Shown here: one piece after another, positions 34,705-44,179 of the stretch
Layout of the letters: every line of letters begins with the position of its first letter
How positions within the stretch are numbered: the stretch's first letter is position 1
DNA from: WHSW01 sp963828755
GTDB lineage: Bacteria; Actinomycetota; Thermoleophilia; Solirubrobacterales; 70-9
NCBI GenBank assembly: GCA_963828755.1
Contig: CAWHFY010000017.1
Span: 1 to 64,000, forward strand
Direction of reading: 5' to 3'
DNA length: 64,000 nt
Translations under genes and position numbers: made by a program
The notes under the pieces: generated by a model
The model's database searches: none
What the model saw: the letters and a program-made list of their open reading frames with translations, nothing else
Told to the model about the DNA's origin: nothing

Positions 34705-36558
34705 CCCCTCCCGCCGCCACCCACGGGGCCCGCCCCGAGATCGTCAGCCGCGAGCTGAAGTCATCGCGCCAGGCTTGGATCGAGCGCGCGACGAGCGCCG
34801 ACCACAAGACGGTTGCGCTGATGTTCATCGCGACCGCCGGCACCTTCCTCGCCCTCGCCGCGACCCAGTTCGCGCTCATGCGTCTGCAGCTGATGGTCCC
34901 GGACAACACCCTGATCAAGCCGGAGATCTTCAACCGGCTGATGACCGGGGCGACGGTCAGCTTCCTGATCCTGGGCTGCTTCCCGCTGCTGCTCGGCCTG
35001 ATCGGCTACATCGTGCCGCTGCAGATCGGGGCCCGAGGGGTCGCCCTGCCGCGGCTCAACCAGTTCTCCTACTACCTGTACCTGGCCGGGGGCGTGACCA
35101 TCCTCGGCAGCTTCCTCTACAGCGCCCCGGAGACCGGCACGGCCGCCCTGCCGCCGCTCTCGGACCTGGTCTATTCGCCCTCGAACGGCGCCGACGCCTG
35201 GATCGCCGGCGTGGCTCTGGCGACGCTCGGCTTCGTCTGCTTCGCGATCAACCTGATCGTCACCCTGCGCAAGCTGCGCGCCCCCGGGCTCGCCTGGCGC
35301 CGCGCACCGCTGTTCACCTGGGCGTCGGCGGTGATCGGGTACATGGTGCTGCTGATCGGCCCGGTGATGATCGCGGCCCTCACCATGCTGGAGATCGATC
35401 GCCGCTTCGACGGCGTCTTCTTCGACTCGCAGGAGGGCGGCGCGCCGCTGCTCTACGAGCACCTCTCCTACATCTACTTCACCGGCCTCTACCTGGCGAT
35501 CTTCATCGGCGCCGCCGGGATCATCTCGGAGATCCTGCCGACCTTCGGGCGCAAGCCGATCTTCAGCCGCCGCGCGGTCAGCACCTCGTTCGTCGCAGTC
35601 GCCGCGCTGGGCCTGCTCGCCTGGATGCAGAACATGTACATCGCGCCGCTCAACGAGGGCTGGACGATCATGGCGATGGCGTTCGCGCTCGCCCTGGTCG
35701 TCCCGATCGGCGTCGTGTTCTACAACTGGATCGCGACGATCTGGGGCGGTGTGCTCGAACTCCGCGCCGCCACCTGGTACGCGCTCGCCGCGATCATGAC
35801 GATGTCGTTCGGGCTCGCCGGCGAGCTCTCCTACTCGGTGATCCCGGTCGGCTGGGCGCTCGACTACACGACCGCGAGCCAGGGCGACACGCTCTACGTG
35901 CTCGTCGGCGGCGGCGTGATCGGCGGCTTCGCCGGCCTGCACTACTGGTTCCCGAAGCTCAACGGGCGGCTGCTCGGCGAGGGCATCGGCAAGGCCGCGC
36001 TCGCGCTGATCGTGATCGGGATCAACGTCTACGTGTTGATGATGTTCCTCGCCGGGCTCGAGGGCCAGCCGGTCGACATCTGGCGCTTCGCCGAGGACAC
36101 CGGCGTCGACGGCTACAACCTGATCGGCTCGATCGGCGCCTTCGTGCTCGTGATCGGGATCCTGCTCGAGCTCGGCAACGCCGCCTACAGCTGGCACAAC
36201 GGCCTCCTCGCCCGCGGCCACGACCCGTGGCGCGGCTCGACCCTCGAGTGGTACGCGCTTTCACCGCCCCCGCCGCACAATTTCGACGCGGTCCCGGACG
36301 TGCGCAGCGCCGAGCCGCTGCACGACATCCGCGAATCGATCGCCGTCCGTGAGCGCACCTTCGTCGCGCCCGCTGGAGTCGAGCGGCTCGCGGCGTCGGA
36401 GCCCACGCCGAACCCGGGCCGCCGCGCAGGAACCCGAAGCGGTCGCCCCCGAGGCTTCGCCGAGCGCGACCGCGGTCGCCGAACCGGAGCAGGGAACGGA
36501 GCCGCCCGAGGAGTCGCCCGGCGATTCCGACGACGGCGATAGCGCCCCGGTAGCCTGA
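34701..36558 (+). CDS. Heme-copper oxidase subunit I-like protein without any metal ligands (3' frameshift)
   Basis: About 619 aa with 12 helices in clear subunit I order: IPLQIG-type loop GYIVPLQIGARGVALPRLNQ, AAGIISEILPTFGRKPIF, VFYNWIATIWGG, GFAGLHYWFPKLNGR. Every catalytic position is changed. The low-spin heme His is A84 (LMTGATVSF); the CuB His-Tyr segment reads YFTGLYL (261-264); the CuB His-His pair is Q310-N311 (AWMQNMY); the two heme His fall in QGDTLYV (394-397). The D-channel Asp is G113 and the K-channel Lys is V339. The frame changes near 36418; the restored tail is acidic and ends DSDDGDSAPVA at 36558. It cannot reduce oxygen like its canonical paralogue at 48868-50802. Its role is unknown. 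Confidence 0.85.
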
Positions 36559-36563
36559 GCCCC

Positions 36564-38541
36564 ATGAGTGCAGTCGCCGCTCGTAGCGATGCGGACGAGC
36601 TTTCCCGCTTTCGCCGCCTCGTCACCTTCACGATCGTCGCCACCTTCGCCCTGATCCTGATCGGGGGCGTCGTCCGAGTGAGCGATTCCGGGCTCGGCTG
36701 CGGCGCCGAGGGCAGCGGCACCCACGGCTGGCCTCTGTGCGAGGGCGGCGTCCTCCCGGCCGACTCGGCCGAGTCGGTGATCGAGTTCAGCCACCGTGTC
36801 GCGGCGACGATCGTCGTCGTGCTGATCGCGCTGCTCGCCTTCAAGGCCTTCCGCCGCCTGCGCAGCCACCGGCTGCTCGTCCGGGGCTCCGTCGCCGCCG
36901 GCCTCCTGGTCGTCGCCCAGGCAGCGCTCGGTGGGCTCACGGTCGAGAAGGGACTCGAGGACGAGCTGGTCGCCGCGCACCTCGGGCCTCGCGATGCTGC
37001 TGCTCGGCCTGCTGTTCGTGCTGCGCCGCGGGGCCGAGACCACCGCGCCCCCCGCCTCCGAGTCCGTCCGCGGGCTGCGGCCGCTGAGCATGGTCACCGC
37101 GGGCCTGGTGCTGGCGACGATCGTCGCCGGCGGCTACGTCGCCGGGACCGAGTACCACGGCACCCCCGATCAGCCGCTGGTCGGCGCCCACTCGGCCTGC
37201 GGCACCGGCTGGGACACCGCCCAGTTCCCCGGCTGTAACGGGCAGGGGGCCCTCTCGTTCGGCCAGTCGCGGCTCGCTGACATCCAGCTCACCCACCGCC
37301 TGTTCATGTACCTGACCGCGATCTCGGTCGTGGCGATGGCGGCCGTCGCGCTGCGTCGCCGCGCGCCCAGCCGCGCCTTCTGGGTCGCGCCGCTGATCCT
37401 CATCGGCCAGATCGCGCTCGGCGCGATCAACGTCTGGGCCGGCAAGCACGCCGGGCTGATCATCGGCCACCTGGCGCTCGGGACGACACTGTGGGCGACC
37501 GTGGTCTACGCGACCGCTACTCTGCTGCCGGCCTCGGCGCCGGCGCCCCGAACGAGTCGGGAGCTCGCAGGCGACCGGAGCGGCACCGGCCTGATGGAAA
37601 GCGCGACGACAACGACGCCCCCCGTGGACGCTGGGATCGAGGCGGGCATCGGCACCCGCTCGCGGCTTGGCGAGAGCTCGTTCGCCGGGACGGTCCGCGA
37701 CTACGTCACGCTCACCAAGCCGCGGATCATCTCGCTGCTGCTGCTGACCACCGTGGCGACGATGATCGTCGCCAAGGGCGGTTTCCCCGAGGTCTCGACG
37801 ATGCTGTGGACGATGCTCGGCGGTTACCTGGCCGCCGGCGGCGCCGGGGCGATCAACCACTACATCGATCGCGACCGCGACGCGCGCATGGCCCGCACCC
37901 GCAGCCGGCCACTGGTCGCCGGCCGGATCGAGCCGCTGCACGGGCTCGCCTTCGGGATCGTGCTCGGGGCGCTCGCGGTGGTCGAGCTGGCCCTGACCGT
38001 CAACGTGCTGTCCGCGGTGCTCGCGCTCACCGGGCTGCTCGGCTACGTGCTCGTCTACACGATCTGGCTGAAGCCGATGACGCCGCAGAACATCGTGATC
38101 GGGGGCGCCGCCGGCGCCGTCCCGCCGCTGGTCGGCTGGGCCGCGGCAACCGGCGGCCTCGCCCCGGAGGCGCTCTACCCGTTCGGGATCGTCTTCCTCT
38201 GGACCCCACCCCACTTCTGGGCCCTCTCGCTGTTGATCAAGGACGACTACGCGCGCACCGGAGTGCCGATGCTGCCGGTCGTCAAGGGCGAGGCGGTCAC
38301 CAGGCGCCAGATCCTCATCTACACGCTGGTCCTGGTCGCGTTCACGCTGCTGCCGGTCGCCACCGGCTTCCTCGGTGCGATTTACGCGGTCGCCGCGGTC
38401 GTCCTCGGCGCCGGGTTCATCGCGCTCGCAGTGCGCCTGCTGCGCGACCGCAGCCGCGCGGCCGCGCTGCGCCTCTATCTGTCCTCCCTCGCCTACCTGG
38501 CGCTGCTGTTCTGCGCGATGGCCGCGGACCGGGTCGTCTGA
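36564..38541 (+). CDS. ctaA/ctaB: Heme A synthase-heme O synthase fusion (CtaA-CtaB; frameshift near 36988)
   Basis: One frame of about 659 aa after correction. The CtaA half (1-335) has the heme His positions in EFSHRVAATIVVV, LVAAHLG/LAMLLLG, IQLTHRLFMYL and GLIIGHLALGTTLW, plus a paired cysteine loop HSACGTGWDTAQFPGCNG. The CtaB half (about 375-655) has the prenyltransferase motifs INHYIDRDRDARMARTRSRP and PQNIVIGGAAGAVPPLVGWA. A 40-residue linker rich in Thr/Pro joins them with no stop codon. The frame break lies inside CtaA, where AAHLG needs one base removed to reach LAMLLLG. CtaB farnesylates heme B to heme O, and CtaA oxidises it to heme A for the aa3 oxidase. An internal ATG (MESATTTTPPV) could start a separate CtaB. 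Confidence 0.87.
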
Positions 38542-38556
38542 TAGAACGACCTGAAC

Positions 38557-38667
38557 GTGGACCGCACCCGCGCCACATCGACCCTCGGATCCGGCCTGAT
38601 CACGGCCGCCCTGGCGCTCGTCGTCTTCGGGCTCGTGTTCGTGATCGCGATCGTCTACATCGGCTGA
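38557..38667 (+). CDS. 36-aa single-helix membrane protein
   Basis: The GTG at 38557 opens a short frame, VDRTRATSTLGSGLITAALA..., ending VFVIAIVYIG. About 24 of its 36 residues form one hydrophobic helix. It lies 15 nt after the ctaA/ctaB stop and 1 nt before the next gene, so it is probably translated as part of the operon. Small one-helix subunits are common in oxidases and their assembly factors; the role here is unknown. Confidence 0.55.
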   Translation: MDRTRATSTLGSGLITAALALVVFGLVFVIAIVYIG

Positions 38668-38668
38668 G

Positions 38669-38947
38669 ATGAGCGCCGAGAGCCGCAACGGAGAGCCGGT
38701 CGAGCTCGTTTACGTGCCCGCGTCCTCATGGCAGCCGGCGCTGATCGCGTTCGGGCTCGCCGCGGTGCTCGCCTCGCTGTTCACCTGGTGGCCCTACGGC
38801 GTTGCAGGAGCGATCGTGGCGCTGTTCGCGCTGCGCTCCTGGATCCGCGATGCGCGCCGTGACTACACCCGCCTGCCGCGCCAGCAGCGGGTCGCGACCG
38901 CGGTCATCCCCGCGGTGCCGCTGCAGCGCCCCGCCAAGAGCGACTGA
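38669..38947 (+). CDS. Two-helix membrane protein of the oxidase-like operon
   Basis: A 92-aa protein with a hydrophilic N-terminus (MSAESRNGEPVELVYVPASS), two closely spaced helices at about 22-58 (LIAFGLAAVLASLFTWWPYG and VAGAIVALFALRSW), and a basic cytoplasmic tail. Topology and position resemble small subunit IV-type proteins of actinobacterial oxidases, but I see no defining motif. The start follows the 36-aa gene by 1 nt. Confidence 0.65.
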   Translation: MSAESRNGEPVELVYVPASSWQPALIAFGLAAVLASLFTWWPYGVAGAIVALFALRSWIRDARRDYTRLPRQQRVATAVIPAVPLQRPAKSD

Positions 38948-39199
38948 GCGCGCTCGCGCGGCGCATCCGGGTGGCGGTAGGCGCGCGCTGACAGCGCCGT
39001 CCACTAGTGGGCGCCCGCCCGGTGCGGAGACCCGGTCGCTCAGGTCGGATGCGGGCGTCGCGAGTGTCGCCTCAGGCACGGTTCCCGGGCCTCAGACGAC
39101 TTCGGCCGTGCCACACGATGGTGTCGCACGCTGTGAAGTGAGCTCGCGACGCGTTCGCGCCGCTCAGCGTGCGACCGAGGGCTGCGCGGCCGCGCGGCC

Positions 39200-39623
39200 T
39201 CAGGCCGCGCTCTGCTCGGCGTCCGGGGAGGTCGTGCTGGCCGTCGCGCCTTCGGTGGTCCAGACGCGAACGATGTCGCGCATCGAGAGCACGCCGACCA
39301 GCCTCGCCGCCGTCGACGATGACCAGGTGGCGGATGTGGCGCCGCGACATCTCGACGGCGGCCCGTTCGAGGCTCCAGTCAGGCGCCGCGGAGATCACCG
39401 TGTCCGTCATGTGGTCGCCGACCCGCTCCGAGTCTGGGTCCTGGCCGTGGCCCAGCGAGTTGAGGATGTCGCGCTCCGAGACCATCCCCGGGCCCGGCAG
39501 CTCCTCGTCGATCACGACCGCCGCCCCGACGCCCTTCTCGGTCATCAGCCGTGCCGCCTCGCGCAGGCTGTGACCCGGCCCGACGGTCAGTACGACGCTC
39601 GACATCCCCTCGCGGACTTCCAT
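39200..39623 (-). CDS. CBS-domain pair protein (frameshifted)
   Basis: About 140 aa with two CBS motifs: SSVVLTVGPGHSLREAARLM with GVGAAVVIDEELPGPGMVSE, and DTVISAAPDWSLERAAVEMS with HIRHLVIVDGGE. The frame changes near 39308, where GGE continues one frame over as LVGVLSMRDIVRVWTTEGAT to the stop at 39200, one extra base. Stand-alone CBS pairs sense adenosine nucleotides. It is convergent to the oxidase-like operon and divergent from the cytochrome c gene. Confidence 0.85.
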
Positions 39624-39734
39624 CTTTGCCCGTTCCTCAGCTCTCTCGGCAGCTAGTGCAGATCGGCTCGAACCCTAGCCGATGTGCGGCGCGCGTGGTG
39701 CGGGTCGAGCCTCCCGGATAGATAGGATTGCGCT

Positions 39735-40451
39735 GTGCGTTCTCCTCTTGCCCGCAGTCGCCGGCGGATTGCCCCCAGCCGCCTCGGAGTCGCCGCTGCC
39801 GCGATCGCCGCGGCCGCGCTCGTGGCCGGCTGCGACGCGACCGAGGACGCCAACGTCGACCGCGGCCGCGCCCTGTTCCAGCAGAACTGCGGCACCTGCC
39901 ACGCGCTCGCCCAGGCGGGCACCAGCGCGAACATCGGCCCTGACCTCGACGCCGCGTTCGCCCAGGCCCGCGCCGACGGGATGGACAACGACACGATCGA
40001 GGGCGTCGTCCAAACCCAGATCGAGTCGCCGCGCTATGAGCGAAAGGCCGCCCAGGACTTCGACCGCGTCTATATGCCGGCCGAGATCGTCACCGGCCAG
40101 GATGCCGAGGACGTCGCGACCTACGTCGGCAGCGTCGCCGGCGTGCCCGGCGCGAAGCCGCCGCCCCTCGGTACGCCCGATCAGGTGTTCGCGGAGAAGT
40201 GCAGCCAGTGCCACGGCCTCGAGGCCGGCACGGGCAGCGGCGTCGGCCCAAACCTCGGCGACGACCTGGTCGGCAAGGACGCCGCCTACATCAAGCAGTC
40301 GATCATCGACCCGAACGCGGTCATCGCGCAGGGCTACCCCTCCGGCGTGATGCCGCAGGACTTCGAGCAGCAGATCCCGGGCAAGGACCTGGACGCGCTG
40401 GTCCAGTACATCCTGGATCAGGTCAACCAGGGCGCCGCCAAGGGCGGCTGA
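39735..40451 (+). CDS. Diheme c-type cytochrome lipoprotein
   Basis: A 238-aa protein from the GTG at 39735. The signal sequence ends in a lipobox AALVAGCDAT, so it is probably lipid-anchored outside the membrane. Two class I cytochrome c domains follow: NCGTCHALAQAG with Met in YMPAEIV, and KCSQCHGLEAGTGSGVGPNL with Met in GVMPQDF. It lies just after the oxidase-like operon and could donate electrons to the canonical cytochrome c oxidase or bridge from a bc complex. Its partner cannot be shown from the sequence. Confidence 0.9.
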   Translation: MRSPLARSRRRIAPSRLGVAAAAIAAAALVAGCDATEDANVDRGRALFQQNCGTCHALAQAGTSANIGPDLDAAFAQARADGMDNDTIEGVVQTQIESPRYERKAAQDFDRVYMPAEIVTGQDAEDVATYVGSVAGVPGAKPPPLGTPDQVFAEKCSQCHGLEAGTGSGVGPNLGDDLVGKDAAYIKQSIIDPNAVIAQGYPSGVMPQDFEQQIPGKDLDALVQYILDQVNQGAAKGG

Positions 40452-40458
40452 GCGCTCC

Positions 40459-40659
40459 TCAGGGGCCCTGGCGCCGCCTGCGGCTGAACCAGACTCCGAT
40501 CCCGATCCCGACCTCGAAGCCGAGTACCAGCGCCGCCCAGCCGGGTCCGGCGATCACGCTCACCACCAGCACCGGCAACAGCGCGAGGCCAACGCCCACC
40601 ACGACCTTGAACATCGCCTGCTCGGAGGGCAGCGGGTTGTTGGGGGCGTCATCGGTCAT
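40459..40659 (-). CDS. Small two-helix membrane protein
   Basis: A 66-aa protein, MTDDAPNNPLPSEQAMFKVV..., with two hydrophobic segments (about 17-36 and 40-56) and a terminal RRRR cluster. It is convergent with the cytochrome c gene, 7 nt between stops. No family recognised. Confidence 0.5.
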   Translation of the reverse strand: MTDDAPNNPLPSEQAMFKVVVGVGLALLPVLVVSVIAGPGWAALVLGFEVGIGIGVWFSRRRRQGP

Positions 40660-40740
40660 CGGTCCAGAGCCGGGACGCTACCGCCCCGTTGGCGCCCGGC
40701 GCCGATAGGTTGCCTCCCACGACACCGGCGACGCGGCGGC

Positions 40741-40764
40741 CGGCCTGGCGCTCGCGCCGGGCCG
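40741..40764 (-). terminator. GC-rich hairpin after the 672-aa secreted protein gene
   Basis: CGGCCTGGCGC pairs with GCGCCGGGCCG (one G-U pair, tiny loop) about 6 nt past the stop at 40770. No U-tract. Position and stem strength support a terminator. Confidence 0.55.
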
Positions 40765-40769
40765 CCGGC

Positions 40770-42788
40770 TTAGCGCTTTCGCTTGCGCTTCAACTTAACC
40801 TTCGTCGTTTCCGTGTTGGACAGGCCACCGGTCGGGGTGAAGGTGATCTTCGGCTTCACCTTCGCCTTGCCCTTCTTCTTCAGCTGCTTCTTCGCCTTGC
40901 CCTTGGCCACGACCTTGAGCTTGAAGGTCCCGGCGGCGCTGACCGGCTTTGACGCCCCGGACCGCGCGTGCGCCGGACGCTGTGGCTTGAGGCTCTTGCC
41001 GCTGAGCGCGAGCTCGCCCGCACCCGGGACCGTGACCTGGATCGTCGCCGTGCCCTTCTTCTTGTTCAGCTTCTTCTTGCCGATCGTGAAGTTGTTCGGC
41101 GGGCAGCCGTCGGTCGTGTTTAGGTCGGGGGTCGTCGGGCAGGCATCCTGAGCATCGGCGATCCCGTCATGGTCGGTGTCCGCGCAGCCGGGAACCTTGA
41201 AGTTGCCGATCGCGGTCTTCCAGCTGTTGAGCGAGGTGGTGCTGTAGTACTGATTCGTGTACCAGAAGGTGCAGTCGTCGGCGGGGTCTACGGTCATCGA
41301 GCTGTAGTCGCCCCAGCGGTCGCCGAGGCTCGTCTGCGAGCCGCCGCCGGCCTTCATCACCTGTTCCGCACCGAGCGTTCCGGCGGGATCGCCGGGCGCA
41401 CGGGTCGCGTAGCGGATACTCGGGAACGCCGTGCTGCTGGAGGCCGAGTAGCCGAGCGCAAGGTCGCCCTGGACGTCGAGGGCGGTGCTGCCCATGAATC
41501 GGTTCAGGCCACTGCCCGGGTCGTAGGTCCCCTCCTGGAACAGGCTCCACGCGGCGCCCGTATTGCGCAGCTCGAACCAGCGGGGAGCCGCGCCCGGCGA
41601 TGCGCTGCCGCCGCCGACGGTGAAGTTGCCGACCAGCGCCTGGTGGTCGCCGAACCGGCGGTAGGCGAGTCGCTGCATCGGCCACTCGCTCACCGCGTCG
41701 ACCTTCTCCGCCGTTCCCGCCTGCGGGATGCAGCTGAGGTTGAAGAAGCCGCAGACGGTGTATGTGAACGGCGCCACGTCGAAGCTGCCGGCCGACGTGA
41801 ACGTGCTCGACGCCGGCGTGGCGAAGTTCGGGCTGAACGCGAACAGCTCGATCCGATCGGTCGGCACTCCGTGGTCGGGGAAGCTGCTGTCCTTGAACGT
41901 GTAGAAGAGGCCGGGGTCGCCGGACCCGGGAGTCCGCGGCCCGTCGACGTCGGCCGGAAGCAGCAGGTTGGTCTGGCCCGGGAAGCGAACACCCGACGCG
42001 GTCGGGTCGCCGGCGAGCATCTTCGCCCGATCGAACGCATAGGCCGTGTAGGTCGACTCGTTGTCGGACACGTAGTAGCCGTTCGGCCACACGCCGACCT
42101 TGAAGTAGTCGGGGAGCTCGGGCGTGCTGAAGGCGTAGGTGAAATAGGCCCCGGTCGGGTCCGGAGTCTGCGAGATCGCGAAGCAGAGGAAGAAGGGGCC
42201 GCCACCCCCGTTGAGGACGAACTGCGCCAGCAGCCAGCGGTCCGCGATCGAGTCGTAGAGGACCTGCGGATCCCCGTCGTTGCTCGTGCTGCAGGAGCCG
42301 CTAGAGAACAGCGTCGAGAGGTCGAAGGCGGGCTCGAGCAGCGTGCCGGCCTTGTTGTAGATCGCGACCTTGGTTGCGTTGACCACCTGGACGTAGTGGT
42401 TGGGTCCGACGTCACCCGTCGTGTCGGGCGGCGAGCAGGTACCGCAGGCGAACGGGTTCGAGCTGCCGTCGAAGACGGCGCTCGGCGCCGGCGTGCGGGC
42501 GGTCGCGGATCCGCGAGCGGCGAGCGGGTCCGACGGGCTCGAAGCGCCCTCCCCCGTGCCGCGCGTTCCGGGCCTCGGTGACGAGCCGAGCGGGTTGAGG
42601 CGGGCAGCGCCGCCGCTCGAGTCAGACGACGCCGACGGGCCGAGGTCCGCAACCGCCGGGCTGACGCCGAAGTCCTGCAGCTCGACTCCCTGCGCCGCCG
42701 CGGCCGAGGCAGTGGAGGCCGTCAGGGAGAAGGCGAGTGCGGCGACAACGCCGACGACGCAAGTCACCCGGAACCTGGACAAGCTCAT
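40770..42788 (-). CDS. Large secreted protein with calcium-binding thrombospondin type 3-like repeat
   Basis: A 672-aa exported protein. Signal peptide VGVVAALAFSLTASTASAAA at about 12-31. The main body (about 100-520) contains NPFACGTCSPPDTTGDVGPN, PDYFKVGVWPNGYYVSDNES and RWGDYSSMTVDPADDCTFWY, and probably forms a beta-propeller-like or lectin-like fold. Near 535-560 a DTDHDGIADAQDACP calcium loop matches thrombospondin type 3 repeats. The C-terminus is a Lys-rich repeat segment (KKLNKKKGTATIQVTVPGAG; TTKVKLKRKRKR). No hydrolase triad is evident. Likely a surface or extracellular protein; function unknown. Confidence 0.8.
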   Translation of the reverse strand: MSLSRFRVTCVVGVVAALAFSLTASTASAAAAQGVELQDFGVSPAVADLGPSASSDSSGGAARLNPLGSSPRPGTRGTGEGASSPSDPLAARGSATARTPAPSAVFDGSSNPFACGTCSPPDTTGDVGPNHYVQVVNATKVAIYNKAGTLLEPAFDLSTLFSSGSCSTSNDGDPQVLYDSIADRWLLAQFVLNGGGGPFFLCFAISQTPDPTGAYFTYAFSTPELPDYFKVGVWPNGYYVSDNESTYTAYAFDRAKMLAGDPTASGVRFPGQTNLLLPADVDGPRTPGSGDPGLFYTFKDSSFPDHGVPTDRIELFAFSPNFATPASSTFTSAGSFDVAPFTYTVCGFFNLSCIPQAGTAEKVDAVSEWPMQRLAYRRFGDHQALVGNFTVGGGSASPGAAPRWFELRNTGAAWSLFQEGTYDPGSGLNRFMGSTALDVQGDLALGYSASSSTAFPSIRYATRAPGDPAGTLGAEQVMKAGGGSQTSLGDRWGDYSSMTVDPADDCTFWYTNQYYSTTSLNSWKTAIGNFKVPGCADTDHDGIADAQDACPTTPDLNTTDGCPPNNFTIGKKKLNKKKGTATIQVTVPGAGELALSGKSLKPQRPAHARSGASKPVSAAGTFKLKVVAKGKAKKQLKKKGKAKVKPKITFTPTGGLSNTETTKVKLKRKRKR

Positions 42789-42994
42789 CCCTCCAACTCC
42801 GCTGACGTTCGACGGCCGGACACTCGCACACAGCCGTTCGGCGTGTCAAGTCAGGCCGCCAGTGCCTCGGGCGCGTGGACTCGACTACTCCCACCCTCCC
42901 TACGGGTCGGGTAGGTCGGTGGTGCCCGCCGTCAAGCTGTGGGGCACCGACTTGCCTGCCTGATGGGGAGGTGCGGCCCCCAGCGCGACGCCTA

Positions 42995-44134
42995 CTAACC
43001 GTTGACGACCGACTCGAAGGCCTGTGTAATCCGCTGCTCCTCATTGCCCGAGATTGGCGGCGCCGAGTCGCACTTCGCGGTGAACTGCTCGTCGGGGAAG
43101 ATCAGCTGGTTCTTGGCGATGCTCGGGTCGTCCTTGAGCAGGACCTCCTTGGTGCCCGCGACCGGTGAGACGTAGTTGACGTAGGACTCGATCTGCGCCT
43201 GGTTCTTGGGGTCGTAGACGTAGTTCATGAACGCCTCGGCGGCGACCGGGTTCGGGGCGCCGATCGGGATCACCATGTTGTCGGACCAGAGCATGCAGCC
43301 CTCCTCCGGCATCCGGAACTCGATGTTCGGGTCGTCGGCCTGCAGCTGGACCGCGTCGCCCGACCAGCCGATCACCGCGACCGCGTCGCCCGAGGTCACG
43401 TCGCGCGCGTAGTCGTTGCCGGTGAAGCGGCGGATCTGGCCCGAGTCGGCTGCGTCGGAGATCTTCTGGATCGCGTCGAGCCAGTCCTGCTCGCTCGCCT
43501 GGCTGAGGTCGACGCCCATGCACTTCATGACCAGCGGCACGGTGTCGCGCATCTCGGTCAGCATCTCGACCTTGCCCGCGTACTGGGAGTCGAACAGGTC
43601 GCAGATCGAGGTCACGTCCGGCGCCAGGTCCTTGCGCACCACCAGCCCCGTCATCCCCGTCTGCCACGGCATCGAGTAGTCGCGGTTGACGTCGAACGGC
43701 GGGTTCTGGAGGCTCGGCACCAAGTTCTCGAGGTTGTTCGGCATCGCCGACTTGTCGAAGTTCTGCAGGTAGCCGAGCTCGTGCATCTTGTTCGCCATCC
43801 AGTCGGTGACGACGAAGATCGAGCGCCCACCGGACTCGCCCTGGTCGAGCTGCGGCTGCACCTTGCCGAAGAACTCGGCGTTGTCGTTGACGTCCTCGAT
43901 GTACTTGACCGTGACCCCGGTCTCGTCCTCGAAGTCGGCGATCGTCTCCTTGTCGATGTAGAGCGGCCAGTTCGAGATCACCAGCTCACCCGACGGCTTG
44001 CCGGAGGCGTCGACGGTCGGGGCGCCGGACGTCGCGCCGCCGCCGCTGTCGTCGCTGCTGTCGTCGCTGCCACAGGCCGTGATCGCTAGCGTCGCCACCA
44101 GCGCCGCGAGCGCGAAGCCAATCCGCATCGCCAT
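42995..44134 (-). CDS. Spermidine/putrescine-type ABC transporter substrate-binding lipoprotein (PotD/PotF-like)
   Basis: A 379-aa lipoprotein. The ATG at 44134 (or 44128, better spaced from GGAG) starts MAMRIGFALAALVATLAITA followed by the lipobox Cys in TACGSDDSSDD. The binding-protein core has LVISNWPLYIDKETIADFED, VKYIEDVNDNAEFFGKVQPQ, YSMPWQTGMTGLVVRKDL, VAVIGWSGDAVQLQADDPNI and GAPNPVAAEAFMNYVYDPK, the standard PotD order. It captures polyamines or a related cation outside the cell. The permease and ATPase genes are not adjacent, so they may lie elsewhere. Confidence 0.9.
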   Translation of the reverse strand: MAMRIGFALAALVATLAITACGSDDSSDDSGGGATSGAPTVDASGKPSGELVISNWPLYIDKETIADFEDETGVTVKYIEDVNDNAEFFGKVQPQLDQGESGGRSIFVVTDWMANKMHELGYLQNFDKSAMPNNLENLVPSLQNPPFDVNRDYSMPWQTGMTGLVVRKDLAPDVTSICDLFDSQYAGKVEMLTEMRDTVPLVMKCMGVDLSQASEQDWLDAIQKISDAADSGQIRRFTGNDYARDVTSGDAVAVIGWSGDAVQLQADDPNIEFRMPEEGCMLWSDNMVIPIGAPNPVAAEAFMNYVYDPKNQAQIESYVNYVSPVAGTKEVLLKDDPSIAKNQLIFPDEQFTAKCDSAPPISGNEEQRITQAFESVVNG

Positions 44135-44164
44135 CCCTCTCCCGCTCCTTCCGTTACCCGGTCT

Positions 44165-44179
44165 GCCTCTCAGAGAGGC
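44165..44179. promoter_or_regulatory. Inverted repeat upstream of the polyamine-binding protein gene
   Basis: GCCTCTCAGAGAGGC is a 7-1-7 perfect inverted repeat 31 nt before the ATG at 44134. It could be an operator or a leader hairpin; nothing else identifies it. Confidence 0.3.

Noticed and set aside
34761..36221. Minus-strand open frame of about 490 codons antisense to the subunit I-like gene
   Set aside because: Shadow of a GC-rich gene; Glu/Asp/Arg-rich with no domain. The plus strand encodes clear oxidase motifs.
34701..36558. Ligandless oxidase subunit considered an ordinary decayed pseudogene
   Set aside because: The core frame is fully open for over 570 codons and conserved structural motifs survive between the changed ligand sites; decay would not spare them selectively. 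The only frame break is in the C-terminal tail and matches the general error pattern.
36937..38688. Minus-strand open frame of about 580 codons antisense to ctaA/ctaB
   Set aside because: Shadow frame; the plus strand carries the CtaA and CtaB signatures.
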